Shown piece by piece: positions 20,508 through 30,311 of a DNA stretch of 32,575 bases. The notes under the pieces were generated by a model. The model saw only the letters and a list, made by a program, of their open reading frames with translations, was not told the origin of the DNA and did no database searches. Positions within the stretch are counted from its first letter, which is position 1; each line of letters starts with the position of its first letter. The DNA comes from Acidobacteriota bacterium (GTDB taxonomy: Bacteria > Acidobacteriota > Blastocatellia > Pyrinomonadales > Pyrinomonadaceae): NCBI GenBank assembly GCA_013813755.1, contig JACCRD010000138.1, forward strand, positions 1 through 32,575, in the 5' to 3' direction. The translations under genes were made by a program, and so were the position numbers.

Positions 20508-21464
20508 ATGGAAATTACGAAAGATTTCAAAAATATAAATGTTTTGATCGTTGGAGACGTGATGCTTGACCGCTATTGGTGGGGAAGCGTCGAACGGATT
20601 TCTCCAGAAGCTCCGGTTCCGATATTGAATTTAAACAACACCACGCTCGCAGCCGGCGGCGCGGCAAATGTTGCCGCGAATGTCGATGGTTTAGGAGCTA
20701 AACCATTTCTGATAGGGATTGTGGGCACAGATCCAGAATCAGAATTATTCTGTGAATTATTGAACTCAAAAAAAATTTCGACTGATTATTTATATCGGCA
20801 TCCTGACCGACCGACAACAATCAAGACAAGAATTTTAGGGCATAATCAACAGATTGTGAGAGTTGACCAGGAACAGACAAACAATATTTCGGAATTTGAA
20901 GAAGAAGATATCTGGAACTTAATTTTTCAAATTATAAACACCGTTGATGTAATCATTGTGTCTGATTATGGAAAAGGGTTAGTAACAAAATCAATTTTAA
21001 TGCGTCTGATAAATTTTGGGAATGACAATGACAAAATTGTATTAATTGATCCAAAGGGGAAAGATTATACAAAATATTCCGGAGCGACATTATTGACTCC
21101 AAATCAATTTGAATTGATCCAAGCCTGCAATTTAGATAGCTGTAAACAAACGACAATTGAGGAAGCCGGGAGTAATCTGCTCGGAAAATTATCTCTAAAT
21201 AATCTTCTCGTCACACAGGGCGGGGACGGAATGACATTATTTCGACAGAATCAATTGCCCGAACATCTTCCGGCGTTGGCGCGCAATGTATATGATGTGA
21301 CGGGGGCGGGCGATACGGTTATCGCAACTTTGGGAGTAGCGTTGGCAAGCGGTTTTGACACGCTCGCCGCGGCAAAATTGGCGAATGTCGCCGCCGGTTT
21401 GATTGTTGAGCAGATCGGAACTACCGCGATAACTCTGGAAATGCTGAAGTCAGAATTAAATTAG
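20508..21464 (+). CDS. D-glycero-beta-D-manno-heptose-7-phosphate kinase (HldE N-terminal type, PfkB family), stand-alone
   Basis: VLIVGDVMLDRYWWGSVERISPEAPVPIL, AAGGAANVAANV, VYDVTGAGDTVIATLG. Confidence 0.9.
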   Translation: MEITKDFKNINVLIVGDVMLDRYWWGSVERISPEAPVPILNLNNTTLAAGGAANVAANVDGLGAKPFLIGIVGTDPESELFCELLNSKKISTDYLYRHPDRPTTIKTRILGHNQQIVRVDQEQTNNISEFEEEDIWNLIFQIINTVDVIIVSDYGKGLVTKSILMRLINFGNDNDKIVLIDPKGKDYTKYSGATLLTPNQFELIQACNLDSCKQTTIEEAGSNLLGKLSLNNLLVTQGGDGMTLFRQNQLPEHLPALARNVYDVTGAGDTVIATLGVALASGFDTLAAAKLANVAAGLIVEQIGTTAITLEMLKSELN

Positions 21465-21498
21465 AAATTCGCGAATAAATTGTATTTATCCATTCAAA

Positions 21499-22515
21499 AT
21501 GCCAACGAAAATACTTTATATCGAACGTAAACTAGAAAACGGTGTCAGTATCGAAAAGGTTTTCAGGCAAATTGCCAAAAATTTGAATCAGAAAGAATTT
21601 TATAATTCGTTCCAGCAGTTGCCTTTTAGAAACAATACCTTTGGTACATTGAAAAATTTATTTTTTTTTAAATCAAAAAAAAGCGACATTTTTCATATAA
21701 CGGGTCACGTTCATTACATCGCTTTAATTTTACCCTCCAATAAAACAGTTTTAACCATTCACGATTTAGGAATTCTCAAGATCCGAAAAGGACTTCGGCG
21801 ATACGTTTTAAAAAAAATATTATTTGATTTTCCAATCCGTCGGCTTAAATTTATTACGACGATTTCCGAGACGGTTAAAAAAGAAATAGTTTTTCATACC
21901 AAATGTGATGAAAAAAAAATACGTGTGATAGAGAATCCTCTGCAGGATCATTTTAATTCAGCGTCCAAAAAAATATTTAATGCGGAATATCCGACTATTC
22001 TGCAGATCGGCACAACTCCAAATAAAAATTTAGAAAATGTGATAAAAGCTTTGAGCGGGATTCCATGTCGTTTGAAAATAATCGGAAAATTAGAAGATAA
22101 TATTCTGAGCGAATTAAAAACGCAAAAGATTGATTTTGTGAACGTTTTTAATTTGAATAATGAGGAAATTAAAACCGAATACCAAAACGCGGACCTCGTC
22201 ACATTTTGCTCTTTGTATGAAGGCTTTGGTTTGCCGATTATCGAAGCGCAGGCGATGCGAACTCCGGTGGTAACAAGTAATATAAGCCCCTTAAAAGAGG
22301 TCGCGGGCGGCGGCGCCGTTTTGGTTGATCCAAATAGTTACTTGAGTTTACAGAAGGGAATCTTAAGTTTAATCGAAAATAAAATTCTTCGTGAAAAGTT
22401 AATTGAAGTTGGACTGAAAAATATTAGACGTTTTGAACCAAAGAAGATTTCTCATAATTACGAAAATTTATACCGGGAAATTAACGATAGTAATTCTCGA
22501 AACAAGTTGTTTTGA
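21499..22515 (+). CDS. Glycosyltransferase family 4
   Basis: TVLTIHDLGIL, ADLVTFCSLYEGFGLPIIEAQAMRTPVVTSNISPLKEVAGGGAVLVDP. Confidence 0.87.
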   Translation: MPTKILYIERKLENGVSIEKVFRQIAKNLNQKEFYNSFQQLPFRNNTFGTLKNLFFFKSKKSDIFHITGHVHYIALILPSNKTVLTIHDLGILKIRKGLRRYVLKKILFDFPIRRLKFITTISETVKKEIVFHTKCDEKKIRVIENPLQDHFNSASKKIFNAEYPTILQIGTTPNKNLENVIKALSGIPCRLKIIGKLEDNILSELKTQKIDFVNVFNLNNEEIKTEYQNADLVTFCSLYEGFGLPIIEAQAMRTPVVTSNISPLKEVAGGGAVLVDPNSYLSLQKGILSLIENKILREKLIEVGLKNIRRFEPKKISHNYENLYREINDSNSRNKLF

Positions 22516-22521
22516 AATAAA

Positions 22522-23709
22522 ATGTCAAAAAATATAGTTGAAAATAGCAGAAAGAAAATCTTAATTATCTGCAATTATTATTTGCCCGGTTTTAAAAGCG
22601 GTGGAAGTCTCCGAACAATTGTTAATATGATTGAACGCTTGGGAGACGAATTCGATTTTAAAATTATAACGTTTGATCACGATGGTGACAAGATTAGATA
22701 TAAAAATATTGAAGTTAATAAATGGAATCAACGTGGAAAGGCGCAAGTGCTTTATTTGTCACAAAATACCGTTAATATTTCGAAATTACGTGAACTTATT
22801 ATAGAGACTCGGGCAGATTCGATCTACATTAACAGTGTTTTCTCGAAGTTGTCATTTTTCGTATTGGTTCTAAAAAAATTAAATCTGATTCCAGAAATAA
22901 AAATAGTTTTAGCCCCCGAAGGTGAATTATCTGTCGGCGCTTTGCAGTTAAAGGCGAAAAAGAAAAATCTATTTTTGAAGGCAGCACGTCTTACGGGTTT
23001 GTTTGATCAATTAATCTGGAAAACTACATCCGAATTAGAAAAAAAAGAAGTAGAAAATTTGACCTCAAAATATGAAAAGATTTTCATCGCTCCGAATATG
23101 CCTGCCGGAATTTTACTTGAAAATTATAAGCAGGATGCCAAGCCGCCAAAAGATAAAGAAAATACTCGGATGGTTTTTCTTTCCAGGTATATGCGCAAAA
23201 AAAACTTAAAGTGGTTTATAGAATTGCTCACAGACATTAAACAGCCTTTGACCCTCGACATTTACGGACCAATAGAAGACAAAAATTATTGGCAGGAAAG
23301 CTTAGCAATTATTCAACGTTTACCCTCAAACATAAAAGTGAATTATGCAGGCTCGATTTCGCACAATGAGGTGGTTTCAACTTTATTTAAATATCATTAT
23401 TTTATCTTGCCGACTTTAGGTGAGAATTTCGGGCACGTTTTTATTGAAGCCCTCAGTGCGGGATGTCCAATTATAATTAGCGATCGAACGCCCTGGCTAA
23501 ATTTATATGAGAAAAGTGTTGGCTGGGATTTACCTCTCGAAGAACCTGATAAATGGCTTGAAGTTATTAGAGAATGCATTAATGCAGATCAGGTAAAATA
23601 TAACAATATATCAAGTAAAGCGCGAAGTTTCGCCGTTGAATGGCTTTCAGATAAAAAAGTTAAAGAAGCAACTTATGAGGTGTTGAGTTACAGTGTATGC
23701 GCTACATAA
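22522..23709 (+). CDS. Glycosyltransferase family 4
   Basis: LPGFKSGGSLRTIVNMIERL, MVFLSRYMRKKNLKWFIELL, HYFILPTLGENFGHVFIEALSAGCPIIISDRTPW. Confidence 0.85.
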   Translation: MSKNIVENSRKKILIICNYYLPGFKSGGSLRTIVNMIERLGDEFDFKIITFDHDGDKIRYKNIEVNKWNQRGKAQVLYLSQNTVNISKLRELIIETRADSIYINSVFSKLSFFVLVLKKLNLIPEIKIVLAPEGELSVGALQLKAKKKNLFLKAARLTGLFDQLIWKTTSELEKKEVENLTSKYEKIFIAPNMPAGILLENYKQDAKPPKDKENTRMVFLSRYMRKKNLKWFIELLTDIKQPLTLDIYGPIEDKNYWQESLAIIQRLPSNIKVNYAGSISHNEVVSTLFKYHYFILPTLGENFGHVFIEALSAGCPIIISDRTPWLNLYEKSVGWDLPLEEPDKWLEVIRECINADQVKYNNISSKARSFAVEWLSDKKVKEATYEVLSYSVCAT

Positions 23710-23804
23710 CACAACTAATCTTAAACGATACAAAATAGACGAGTTGAGTATATAAATAATTATTGCAATGTTGAAAGTCCAACGGTTAATAAAATACATT
23801 AATT

Positions 23805-24677
23805 ATGAAAATTTTAGTTTTTGGTGGGGGAGGAATGCTTGGACACAAATTAGTCCAAAAATTACAAGTGGATTTTGATGTGTGGACAAGTTTTAGAGAC
23901 AGCTATAAAAAATATGAAAATCTAAAATTTTTCAATCCAGAGAAAATTGTTAATCGAGTAAATGTATTAGATTTTGAATCGATACAAAAAACTATTAGAG
24001 AAGTTAACCCGGAAATTTTGATCAACGCCGTCGGAATAATTAAACAACTTCCATCTTCAAAAGATGTCATAAAGACTCTTTTAACAAATTCAATTTTTCC
24101 ACACCAACTGGCAGAAATTTGTGCCGAAGAAAATCGTTATTTAATAAATATCAGCACCGATTGTGTTTTTGATGGTGCGAAAGGGAATTATAAAGAAGAG
24201 GATATTTCTAACGCATCTGATTTATACGGAAGAAGCAAAAGCTTAGGCGAGGTAAATAACCAAAGGTGTCTTACAATCAGGACTTCAATTATCGGTAGAG
24301 AACTTTTTACAAAGAATAGTTTGGTCGAGTGGTTTTTAAGCAATGAAGAAGTTCGAATAAAAGGATTTGTAAATGCTATCTATTCCGGTTTCCCAACAAT
24401 AATACTGGCTGAAATTATTTCAGAATTATTAAGGCATCAGGATTTTTTGGAAGGTTTATATCACGTTTCGAGCGAACCGATTAATAAATACGAATTGTTG
24501 AAATTATTAAAAAAAGCTTTTCAAATCAAGGTTGAGATTGAACCTTTTGAAGAATTTAAGATTGATCGAAGTCTAAACTCCGATAAATTTAGAAAACAAA
24601 CTAATTTCGCGCCGCTCAGTTGGGAGGAGATGATTACAATAATGGCGAATGATAAATTTCCATATCAAAACAAATGA
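23805..24677 (+). CDS. RmlD-like SDR reductase (dTDP-4-dehydrorhamnose reductase family), likely acting on a UDP-HexNAc intermediate
   Basis: ILVFGGGGMLGHKLVQKL, ISTDCVFDGAKGNYKEED, DLYGRSKSLGE. Overlaps the next gene by ATGA at 24674-24677. Confidence 0.82.
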   Translation: MKILVFGGGGMLGHKLVQKLQVDFDVWTSFRDSYKKYENLKFFNPEKIVNRVNVLDFESIQKTIREVNPEILINAVGIIKQLPSSKDVIKTLLTNSIFPHQLAEICAEENRYLINISTDCVFDGAKGNYKEEDISNASDLYGRSKSLGEVNNQRCLTIRTSIIGRELFTKNSLVEWFLSNEEVRIKGFVNAIYSGFPTIILAEIISELLRHQDFLEGLYHVSSEPINKYELLKLLKKAFQIKVEIEPFEEFKIDRSLNSDKFRKQTNFAPLSWEEMITIMANDKFPYQNK

Positions 24678-25723
24678 ATAATTTAGAAGGAAAAAGAATT
24701 TTAGTTACCGGCGGAACCGGTTCGCTCGGACAAACTTTAGTTCGGAGATTGCTCAGAGGAGAAATGGGTAAGCCTTCGCGGGTCACTGTTTTTTCGCGCG
24801 ATGAAGCCAAACAGCATTATATGCGTCTGGACTTTATGCATCGAAAAACCGCCACCGACGATGTAATTTATGAAAATTCGCAGGATTTGTTAAATTTTCG
24901 GATTGGCGACGTGCGCGATTACTCGGCAATACTTTCGGCACTGCGCGAGTGTGATGTGGTTTTTCACGCCGCCGCGCTCAAGCAAGTACCTTCGTGTGAA
25001 TATTTTCCGTATGAAGCGGTTTTAACAAATATTGTCGGGGCGCAGAATGTTGCGCGCGCGATTCGTGAAAACAATCTCCCGATCAAAAAAGTAATCGGAA
25101 TATCCACAGATAAAGCGTGTAAACCGATTAATGTGATGGGAATGACCAAGGCTCTGCAGGAGAGGGTTTTAATTGAAGCGAATAGAGATTGCCCGGATAC
25201 AAATTTTATGTGCGTGAGATACGGCAACGTGATTGCTTCACGCGGTTCGATTGTTCCACTGTTTGTCGAACAGGTAAGAAAAAATCAGACATTAACCGTA
25301 ACCTTAGAAGAGATGACCAGATTTTTGTTAAGTCTCGATAAAGCGGTCGACACGGTTTTTGCCGCTATTGACAATGGAATGCGGGGCGAAACATATGTGC
25401 CTCAAGTATCTTCCGCGAAAATGATTGATGTGGCGAATGCTCTGATGGGTAAAAAAAAGCTGCCGATTGTATTTACAGGCATTCGTCCGGGAGAGAAGGT
25501 TCACGAAATTATGGTTTCCGAAGAAGAATGTTTTCGAACGATCGAACGGGGCGAATATTATGTTATCTTGCCAGTTTTGCCTGAGCTTCGACAGGAAAAG
25601 GATTTTTCTCCGGCACTGAGTTCTGAATATTCTTCGAAAGACAAAAATATTTCTATCGAAAAATTAAAATTATTACTCGGTCAGGCTGATTCGGAAATCA
25701 GGCGATTTATCGAAAAAGGGTGA
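24674..25723 (+). CDS. UDP-N-acetylglucosamine 4,6-dehydratase/5-epimerase (CapE/WbjB/FnlA/QnlA type)
   Basis: ILVTGGTGSLGQTLVRRLLRG...VTVFSRDEAKQHYMRLDF...VFHAAALKQVPSCEYFPYEAVLTNIVGAQNV...GISTDKACKPINVMGMTKALQE. Confidence 0.9.
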   Translation: MNNLEGKRILVTGGTGSLGQTLVRRLLRGEMGKPSRVTVFSRDEAKQHYMRLDFMHRKTATDDVIYENSQDLLNFRIGDVRDYSAILSALRECDVVFHAAALKQVPSCEYFPYEAVLTNIVGAQNVARAIRENNLPIKKVIGISTDKACKPINVMGMTKALQERVLIEANRDCPDTNFMCVRYGNVIASRGSIVPLFVEQVRKNQTLTVTLEEMTRFLLSLDKAVDTVFAAIDNGMRGETYVPQVSSAKMIDVANALMGKKKLPIVFTGIRPGEKVHEIMVSEEECFRTIERGEYYVILPVLPELRQEKDFSPALSSEYSSKDKNISIEKLKLLLGQADSEIRRFIEKG

Positions 25724-25737
25724 AAAATTATAAAATT

Positions 25738-26838
25738 ATGAAAGTAATGACAATTTTCGGGACACGTCCAGAAATTATCAGATTAAGTCCGATTTTAAAA
25801 ATTCTCGACCGGCACAGCGAACATATTACAGTTCATACCGGGCAAAATTATCACGAAAGCCTGAGCGATATTTTTATAAGAGATTTGGAGGTGCGGACAC
25901 CGGATATTCATCTGGGAATAAAATCGAGCGGAATCGGAGATCAAATCGGACAGATTTTGAGCAAAACCGATGAAATTTTAGAAGAACATAAACCGGATAA
26001 AATCTTAATTCTGGGCGATACCAACAGCGCCTTATCAGCGATTATCGCGGCGCGGCGCGGCATTCCCGTTTTTCATATGGAAGCGGGGAATCGGTGTTTT
26101 GACAGACGTGTTCCGGAAGAAGTTAATCGCCGTATCATCGATCATTCAAGCACTATTCTGCTTCCATACACCGAGCGAAGTAAGGAGAATTTAATTGCCG
26201 AAGGAATTGAACGAGAAAGAATATATGTTACGGGAAATCCGATCAAAGAAGTTTTGGATAACTTTTCACAAAAAATAGAGGAAAGCGATTCGCTTGAAAA
26301 ATTTGATGTTAAACCCTCGGAATATTTTTTAGTGACGCTGCACAGAGCTGAAAACGTTGATTTGCCGGAGCGCCTGAAAATGATTTTTGAAGCCTTTTCA
26401 CAGTTGGTTGAAAAATTTGGTAAAACAATGCTGATCAGCGTCCATCCGCGAACGGCTGAAAAACTTAAAAAATTCAAAATCGAAGTTGCGTCTGATAAAA
26501 TCAAATTACTTGAACCGCTCGGTTTCTTTGATTTTGTTAAATTGGAAAAAAACGCGATGGCGGTTTTGTCCGACAGCGGCACTGTCCAGGAAGAATGTGC
26601 GATTTTCGGCGTCCCGAATGTGACTTTGCGCGATGTCACCGAACGCCCGGAAACAATCGAATGCGGAAGCAATATTCTGAGCGGGGCTGGTTTCGGTTCA
26701 ATTTTGCTCTCGGTTGAACTTGCTATCGCGCAAATGCCGGACTGGACTCCGCCCATCGAATATCTGAATCCTAATGTTTCACGAACGGTCAGTAAAATTA
26801 TTTTGGGTTACACGTCCGTCAGAAAACATACGAGTTAA
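25738..26838 (+). CDS. UDP-N-acetylglucosamine 2-epimerase family (WecB-like; FnlC/WbjD/QnlC role)
   Basis: MKVMTIFGTRPEIIRLSPIL, HTGQNYHESLS, VTLHRAENVD, SDSGTVQEECAIFGVPNVTLRDVTERPE. ATG at 25738 preferred over GTG at 25720. Confidence 0.9.
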   Translation: MKVMTIFGTRPEIIRLSPILKILDRHSEHITVHTGQNYHESLSDIFIRDLEVRTPDIHLGIKSSGIGDQIGQILSKTDEILEEHKPDKILILGDTNSALSAIIAARRGIPVFHMEAGNRCFDRRVPEEVNRRIIDHSSTILLPYTERSKENLIAEGIERERIYVTGNPIKEVLDNFSQKIEESDSLEKFDVKPSEYFLVTLHRAENVDLPERLKMIFEAFSQLVEKFGKTMLISVHPRTAEKLKKFKIEVASDKIKLLEPLGFFDFVKLEKNAMAVLSDSGTVQEECAIFGVPNVTLRDVTERPETIECGSNILSGAGFGSILLSVELAIAQMPDWTPPIEYLNPNVSRTVSKIILGYTSVRKHTS

Positions 26839-26878
26839 ATAGAGAATCTTTTAGAAAAATTTTTTTATTGTTTCTGAA

Positions 26879-28150
26879 ATGGATAGAGAATTAAATTTTA
26901 GGAAAAACAACGTCGAATCCGATTCACAGAATAAAAAAACTCTCTGGGTGATCACCGAGCTTTATTATCCGGAGAACAATCAAACCGGCTATTATATGAC
27001 GGGCATCGCCGAGGGTCTGACCAAAAATTTTAATGTCAGAGTAATTTGCGGGCAGCCGAATTACGCTGCCAGAGGAACATTCGCTCCAAAAAGAGAAAAT
27101 CATAAGAACGTGGAAATTTTTCGTGTCTGGAGCACAACTCTTAATAAAGATATAATTTTTCTTCGATTGATAAATATGTTGACCATCGGATTTTCTATCT
27201 TTTTTAAAATGGTGGCTAAAATCAAAAAAGATGAGGAAATGCTAGTCGTTTCCGCTCCGCCGACTCTACCGTTTAGTGCCGCTCTTGCCGCAAAATTGCG
27301 GGGGGCAAAATATTCATTAATTATTCAGGATAAATATCCGGAAACGCTAATCGCCGTCGGCAAAGTAAATCCGCAATCTTTTTTTGTCAGAATTCTTAAT
27401 AGTTTCAACATATGGCTTTATCAGGGAGCAAAAAAAATTATAGTGGTCGGACGTGATATGCAGGCGCTGGTTATTTCTCAAATAAAACAGTCCTCCGATG
27501 GGAAATTTCCCCCGGTGGAGGTTATACAAAACTGGGCGTCGCTTGAGGAAATTGAGCCGATGCCGAGAAATAACAACCAACTTTTGCGACAATTAAAGAT
27601 TGCCGATAAATTCGTTTTTTTGTATGCCGGAAATATGGGGCATCCGCAGGATATAGAAAGTATTGTCGGGTGTGCCGAAAAGCTTAAAATGGACGAAAGA
27701 TTTCACTTTCTTTTTATCGGCTCGGGCGTTAAGAGAAAATGGCTTGAAAGAGAAGTATCGGAAAAAAATCTATCAAATATAACTGTTTTGCCGCCGCGTT
27801 CGAGGAGCGAACAAAATATTTTTCTGAACGCCTGTGATGTCGGTCTTGTTCCATTGGTCAAAAAAATGTGGGGGGTGGCGATGCCGTCCAGAACGTATAA
27901 TTTAATGGCTGCCGGCAAACCGATTTTAGCCTTAACCGAAAATAATTCTGAAGTCGCGAAGGTAATCGAAGATGAAAAGGTCGGCTGGTATGTTTCCCCG
28001 AATGATCCGGAAGCGCTCTGTAAAATCATTTTTGAAATTTTTGAGAATCGCGCGACACTGCCCGAGATGGGGCAGCGTGCTCGCCTTTCGGCATTAGAAA
28101 AATATTCGGTCGAGGCGGCGGTGGAGAAATATAATAATTTCTTAAACTAA
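26879..28150 (+). CDS. Glycosyltransferase family 4, WbuB-like (amino-deoxyhexose transferase)
   Basis: LWVITELYYPENNQTGYYMTGIAEGL...VRVICGQPNYAARGTF, FLYAGNMGHPQDIESIVGCAEKL, DVGLVPL. Follows the FnlABC-like trio as in E. coli-type loci. Confidence 0.85.
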   Translation: MDRELNFRKNNVESDSQNKKTLWVITELYYPENNQTGYYMTGIAEGLTKNFNVRVICGQPNYAARGTFAPKRENHKNVEIFRVWSTTLNKDIIFLRLINMLTIGFSIFFKMVAKIKKDEEMLVVSAPPTLPFSAALAAKLRGAKYSLIIQDKYPETLIAVGKVNPQSFFVRILNSFNIWLYQGAKKIIVVGRDMQALVISQIKQSSDGKFPPVEVIQNWASLEEIEPMPRNNNQLLRQLKIADKFVFLYAGNMGHPQDIESIVGCAEKLKMDERFHFLFIGSGVKRKWLEREVSEKNLSNITVLPPRSRSEQNIFLNACDVGLVPLVKKMWGVAMPSRTYNLMAAGKPILALTENNSEVAKVIEDEKVGWYVSPNDPEALCKIIFEIFENRATLPEMGQRARLSALEKYSVEAAVEKYNNFLN

Positions 28151-28194
28151 TGCGTCCGATAACTTTCTAATCAAAGTGTTGCTCAATTTACAAA

Positions 28195-29220
28195 ATGAGA
28201 GTTTTAATTACAGGTGCAAGCGGTTTTATCGGGAAGGAAATTGTTAAAGAGTGTCAGAACTCAGGTTTTAAAACTGTTCAACTTGTCAGCCATCGTAGCC
28301 AAAAGAACGAGTGCCAAAAAAACGAAAATTATTCTATGATTATGGCGATTGATATTACAGATTATAAAAATTTTCGCCAATTGGAAAAAACTGAAAATGT
28401 CGATGTATTGATACACGCGGCTGGATTGGCGCATCAATTTGGAGACACAAAAAAAGAAGAATTCGATCTGGTAAATGTGCGGGGCACAAAAAATATTTCT
28501 GAATTGGCAGTCCATCTAAAAATTAAACAATTTATTTTAATTAGTTCGACTGCGGTTTATGGCGCCTTTGAAAACATTAACGGCAAAGAAAAAAATAAAA
28601 ATCAAGGCATATTTGACGAAAATTCACCGACCAACCCGCAGACGTCCTATGCGAAAAGTAAGTTGGAAGCAGAAAAAATTTGTACGGAGATTTGCGAAAA
28701 AAATAAAATACCGTTGACCATTCTGCGTCTCTCGCCGGTTATCGGCGAAGGTAATCGGGGGAATGTCGAGCGTCTGGTTAAAGCTATCGAGCGAAAAAGA
28801 TTTGTATGGATTGGAAACGGAGAAAATCTTAAATCTCTGATTTACAAAAACGATGTGGCGGGCGCGTGCGTCAGGATAATCGAGGAGAAAACAGGCGCGA
28901 CCGAAATTTTCAATTTATCCGCCGAGCCTTTGCCTTTAAAGAATTTGGTCGGCGAAATTTCCAGAAGGCTGCACCGAAAAATCCCCGGATTTTCCATTCC
29001 AGCAATTTTTCCTAAAATGATCTTTGGCGTTAACAAAAAAACTCTAAGAAGTAAAAAAATTTGTAAATTTGAGCAGACATTTGAAAAGTGGCTGGCGGTA
29101 GATGTCTACCAGAGCGAAAAAATTAAGCATAAATATAATTTTACCCCAAAATTCTCGATCGCCGAGGGTATCCGAAAACAAGTAGACTGGTATAAATTGA
29201 ATAAAGACCAAAATTTATAG
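28195..29220 (+). CDS. NAD-dependent epimerase/dehydratase (UDP-glucose 4-epimerase family, possibly WbpV-like 4-reductase)
   Basis: VLITGASGFIGKEIV, FILISSTAVYG, TSYAKSKLEAEKI. Next to a WecA/WbpL-type transferase. Confidence 0.8.
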   Translation: MRVLITGASGFIGKEIVKECQNSGFKTVQLVSHRSQKNECQKNENYSMIMAIDITDYKNFRQLEKTENVDVLIHAAGLAHQFGDTKKEEFDLVNVRGTKNISELAVHLKIKQFILISSTAVYGAFENINGKEKNKNQGIFDENSPTNPQTSYAKSKLEAEKICTEICEKNKIPLTILRLSPVIGEGNRGNVERLVKAIERKRFVWIGNGENLKSLIYKNDVAGACVRIIEEKTGATEIFNLSAEPLPLKNLVGEISRRLHRKIPGFSIPAIFPKMIFGVNKKTLRSKKICKFEQTFEKWLAVDVYQSEKIKHKYNFTPKFSIAEGIRKQVDWYKLNKDQNL

Positions 29221-29241
29221 ATGTGCCCAAAAAATTGAATT

Positions 29242-30276
29242 TTGTTTATTATAATTATATATTTCATTATATTCGCCGTCGCTTTTTTAGGGATAAAACT
29301 ATTTCTTCGCCTCAATAAAAAGTGGAATATTCTGGATGTCCCGAATGAAAGAAGTTCGCATACCAGACCGACTCCGCGCGGCGGCGGGTTAGTAATCGTT
29401 CTGGTTAGTTTGCTCGCTTACACAATTTATACAAATTTTTTCACACGGGAATTTTCATGGGCATATTTTGGCGGCGCGATTTTGATTGTTTCAATTAGCT
29501 GGCTGGATGATTTATATTCAGTTTCATCGCTTCTGAGATTCATCGTGCATTCGATCGCGGCCGGTTTAATCGTTTTGTATTTGGGAGAATCTCAAAGTAT
29601 ATACATTCCTTTTTATGGGCTTTTAAAGTCAAATTTTTGTCCGCAGATAATCATCTTCTTATGGATCGTCTGGCTCACCAACGCATATAATTTTATGGAC
29701 GGCATTGACGCTCTCGCAGGGATGCAGGCAGTTACCGCCGGACTCGGATGGTTAATGGTCGGAAAAATTCTCGGACAGGAAACGGCAGGTTTTTATGGCG
29801 GCGTGATCGCGTTTTCAAGTCTGGGGTTTTTAATCTTTAACCGCTACCCGGCAAAAATTTTTATGGGTGATGTGGGAAGCGCGTTTTTAGGCTATACCTT
29901 TGCGGTATTTCCTTTTCTTTTCTTCAGAGAGACTGTAATAGATACGGCGATTTTGCCGGTGGTTGCAATTCTTCTGGTCTGGCTTTTTGTGTTTGATACG
30001 GTTTTGACGTTAACTCGGAGACTTTTCAAACGAGAAAAGATTTGGCAGGCTCACCGCAGTCATATATACCAGAGGCTTGTGGCGGCAGGTGTCTCGCAAG
30101 TAAAGGTAACCGGTTTATATGTATTAATTTCGTTAACAATTATCATTTTGATTTTTATAAATTTAAGAATAAATAATTTCTGGAGCGCAACGATAATAAT
30201 TATTACTATTGAATCTTTGGGACTTTTTATTTTTTCCAGGATTAAAGAAAGAAGTAAAACTCCCGAATTGAATTAA
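29242..30276 (+). CDS. Undecaprenyl-phosphate sugar-1-phosphate transferase (MraY/WecA/WbpL-like)
   Basis: NVPNERSSHTRPTPRGGG-type motif (DVPNERSSHTRPTPRGGGLVI), WLDDLYSVS, NAYNFMDGIDALAG, FMGDVGSAFLGY, HRSHIYQRLV. Polytopic. TTG start at 29242 uncertain. Confidence 0.92.
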   Translation: MFIIIIYFIIFAVAFLGIKLFLRLNKKWNILDVPNERSSHTRPTPRGGGLVIVLVSLLAYTIYTNFFTREFSWAYFGGAILIVSISWLDDLYSVSSLLRFIVHSIAAGLIVLYLGESQSIYIPFYGLLKSNFCPQIIIFLWIVWLTNAYNFMDGIDALAGMQAVTAGLGWLMVGKILGQETAGFYGGVIAFSSLGFLIFNRYPAKIFMGDVGSAFLGYTFAVFPFLFFRETVIDTAILPVVAILLVWLFVFDTVLTLTRRLFKREKIWQAHRSHIYQRLVAAGVSQVKVTGLYVLISLTIIILIFINLRINNFWSATIIIITIESLGLFIFSRIKERSKTPELN

Positions 30277-30311
30277 AAGATTATGTTTGAGAAAAAAATT
30301 ATAAATTAGAT

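Noticed and set aside
26142-26756. 204-aa minus-strand ORF
   Set aside because: Antisense to the WecB-like epimerase; Ser/Lys-rich shadow translation without motifs.
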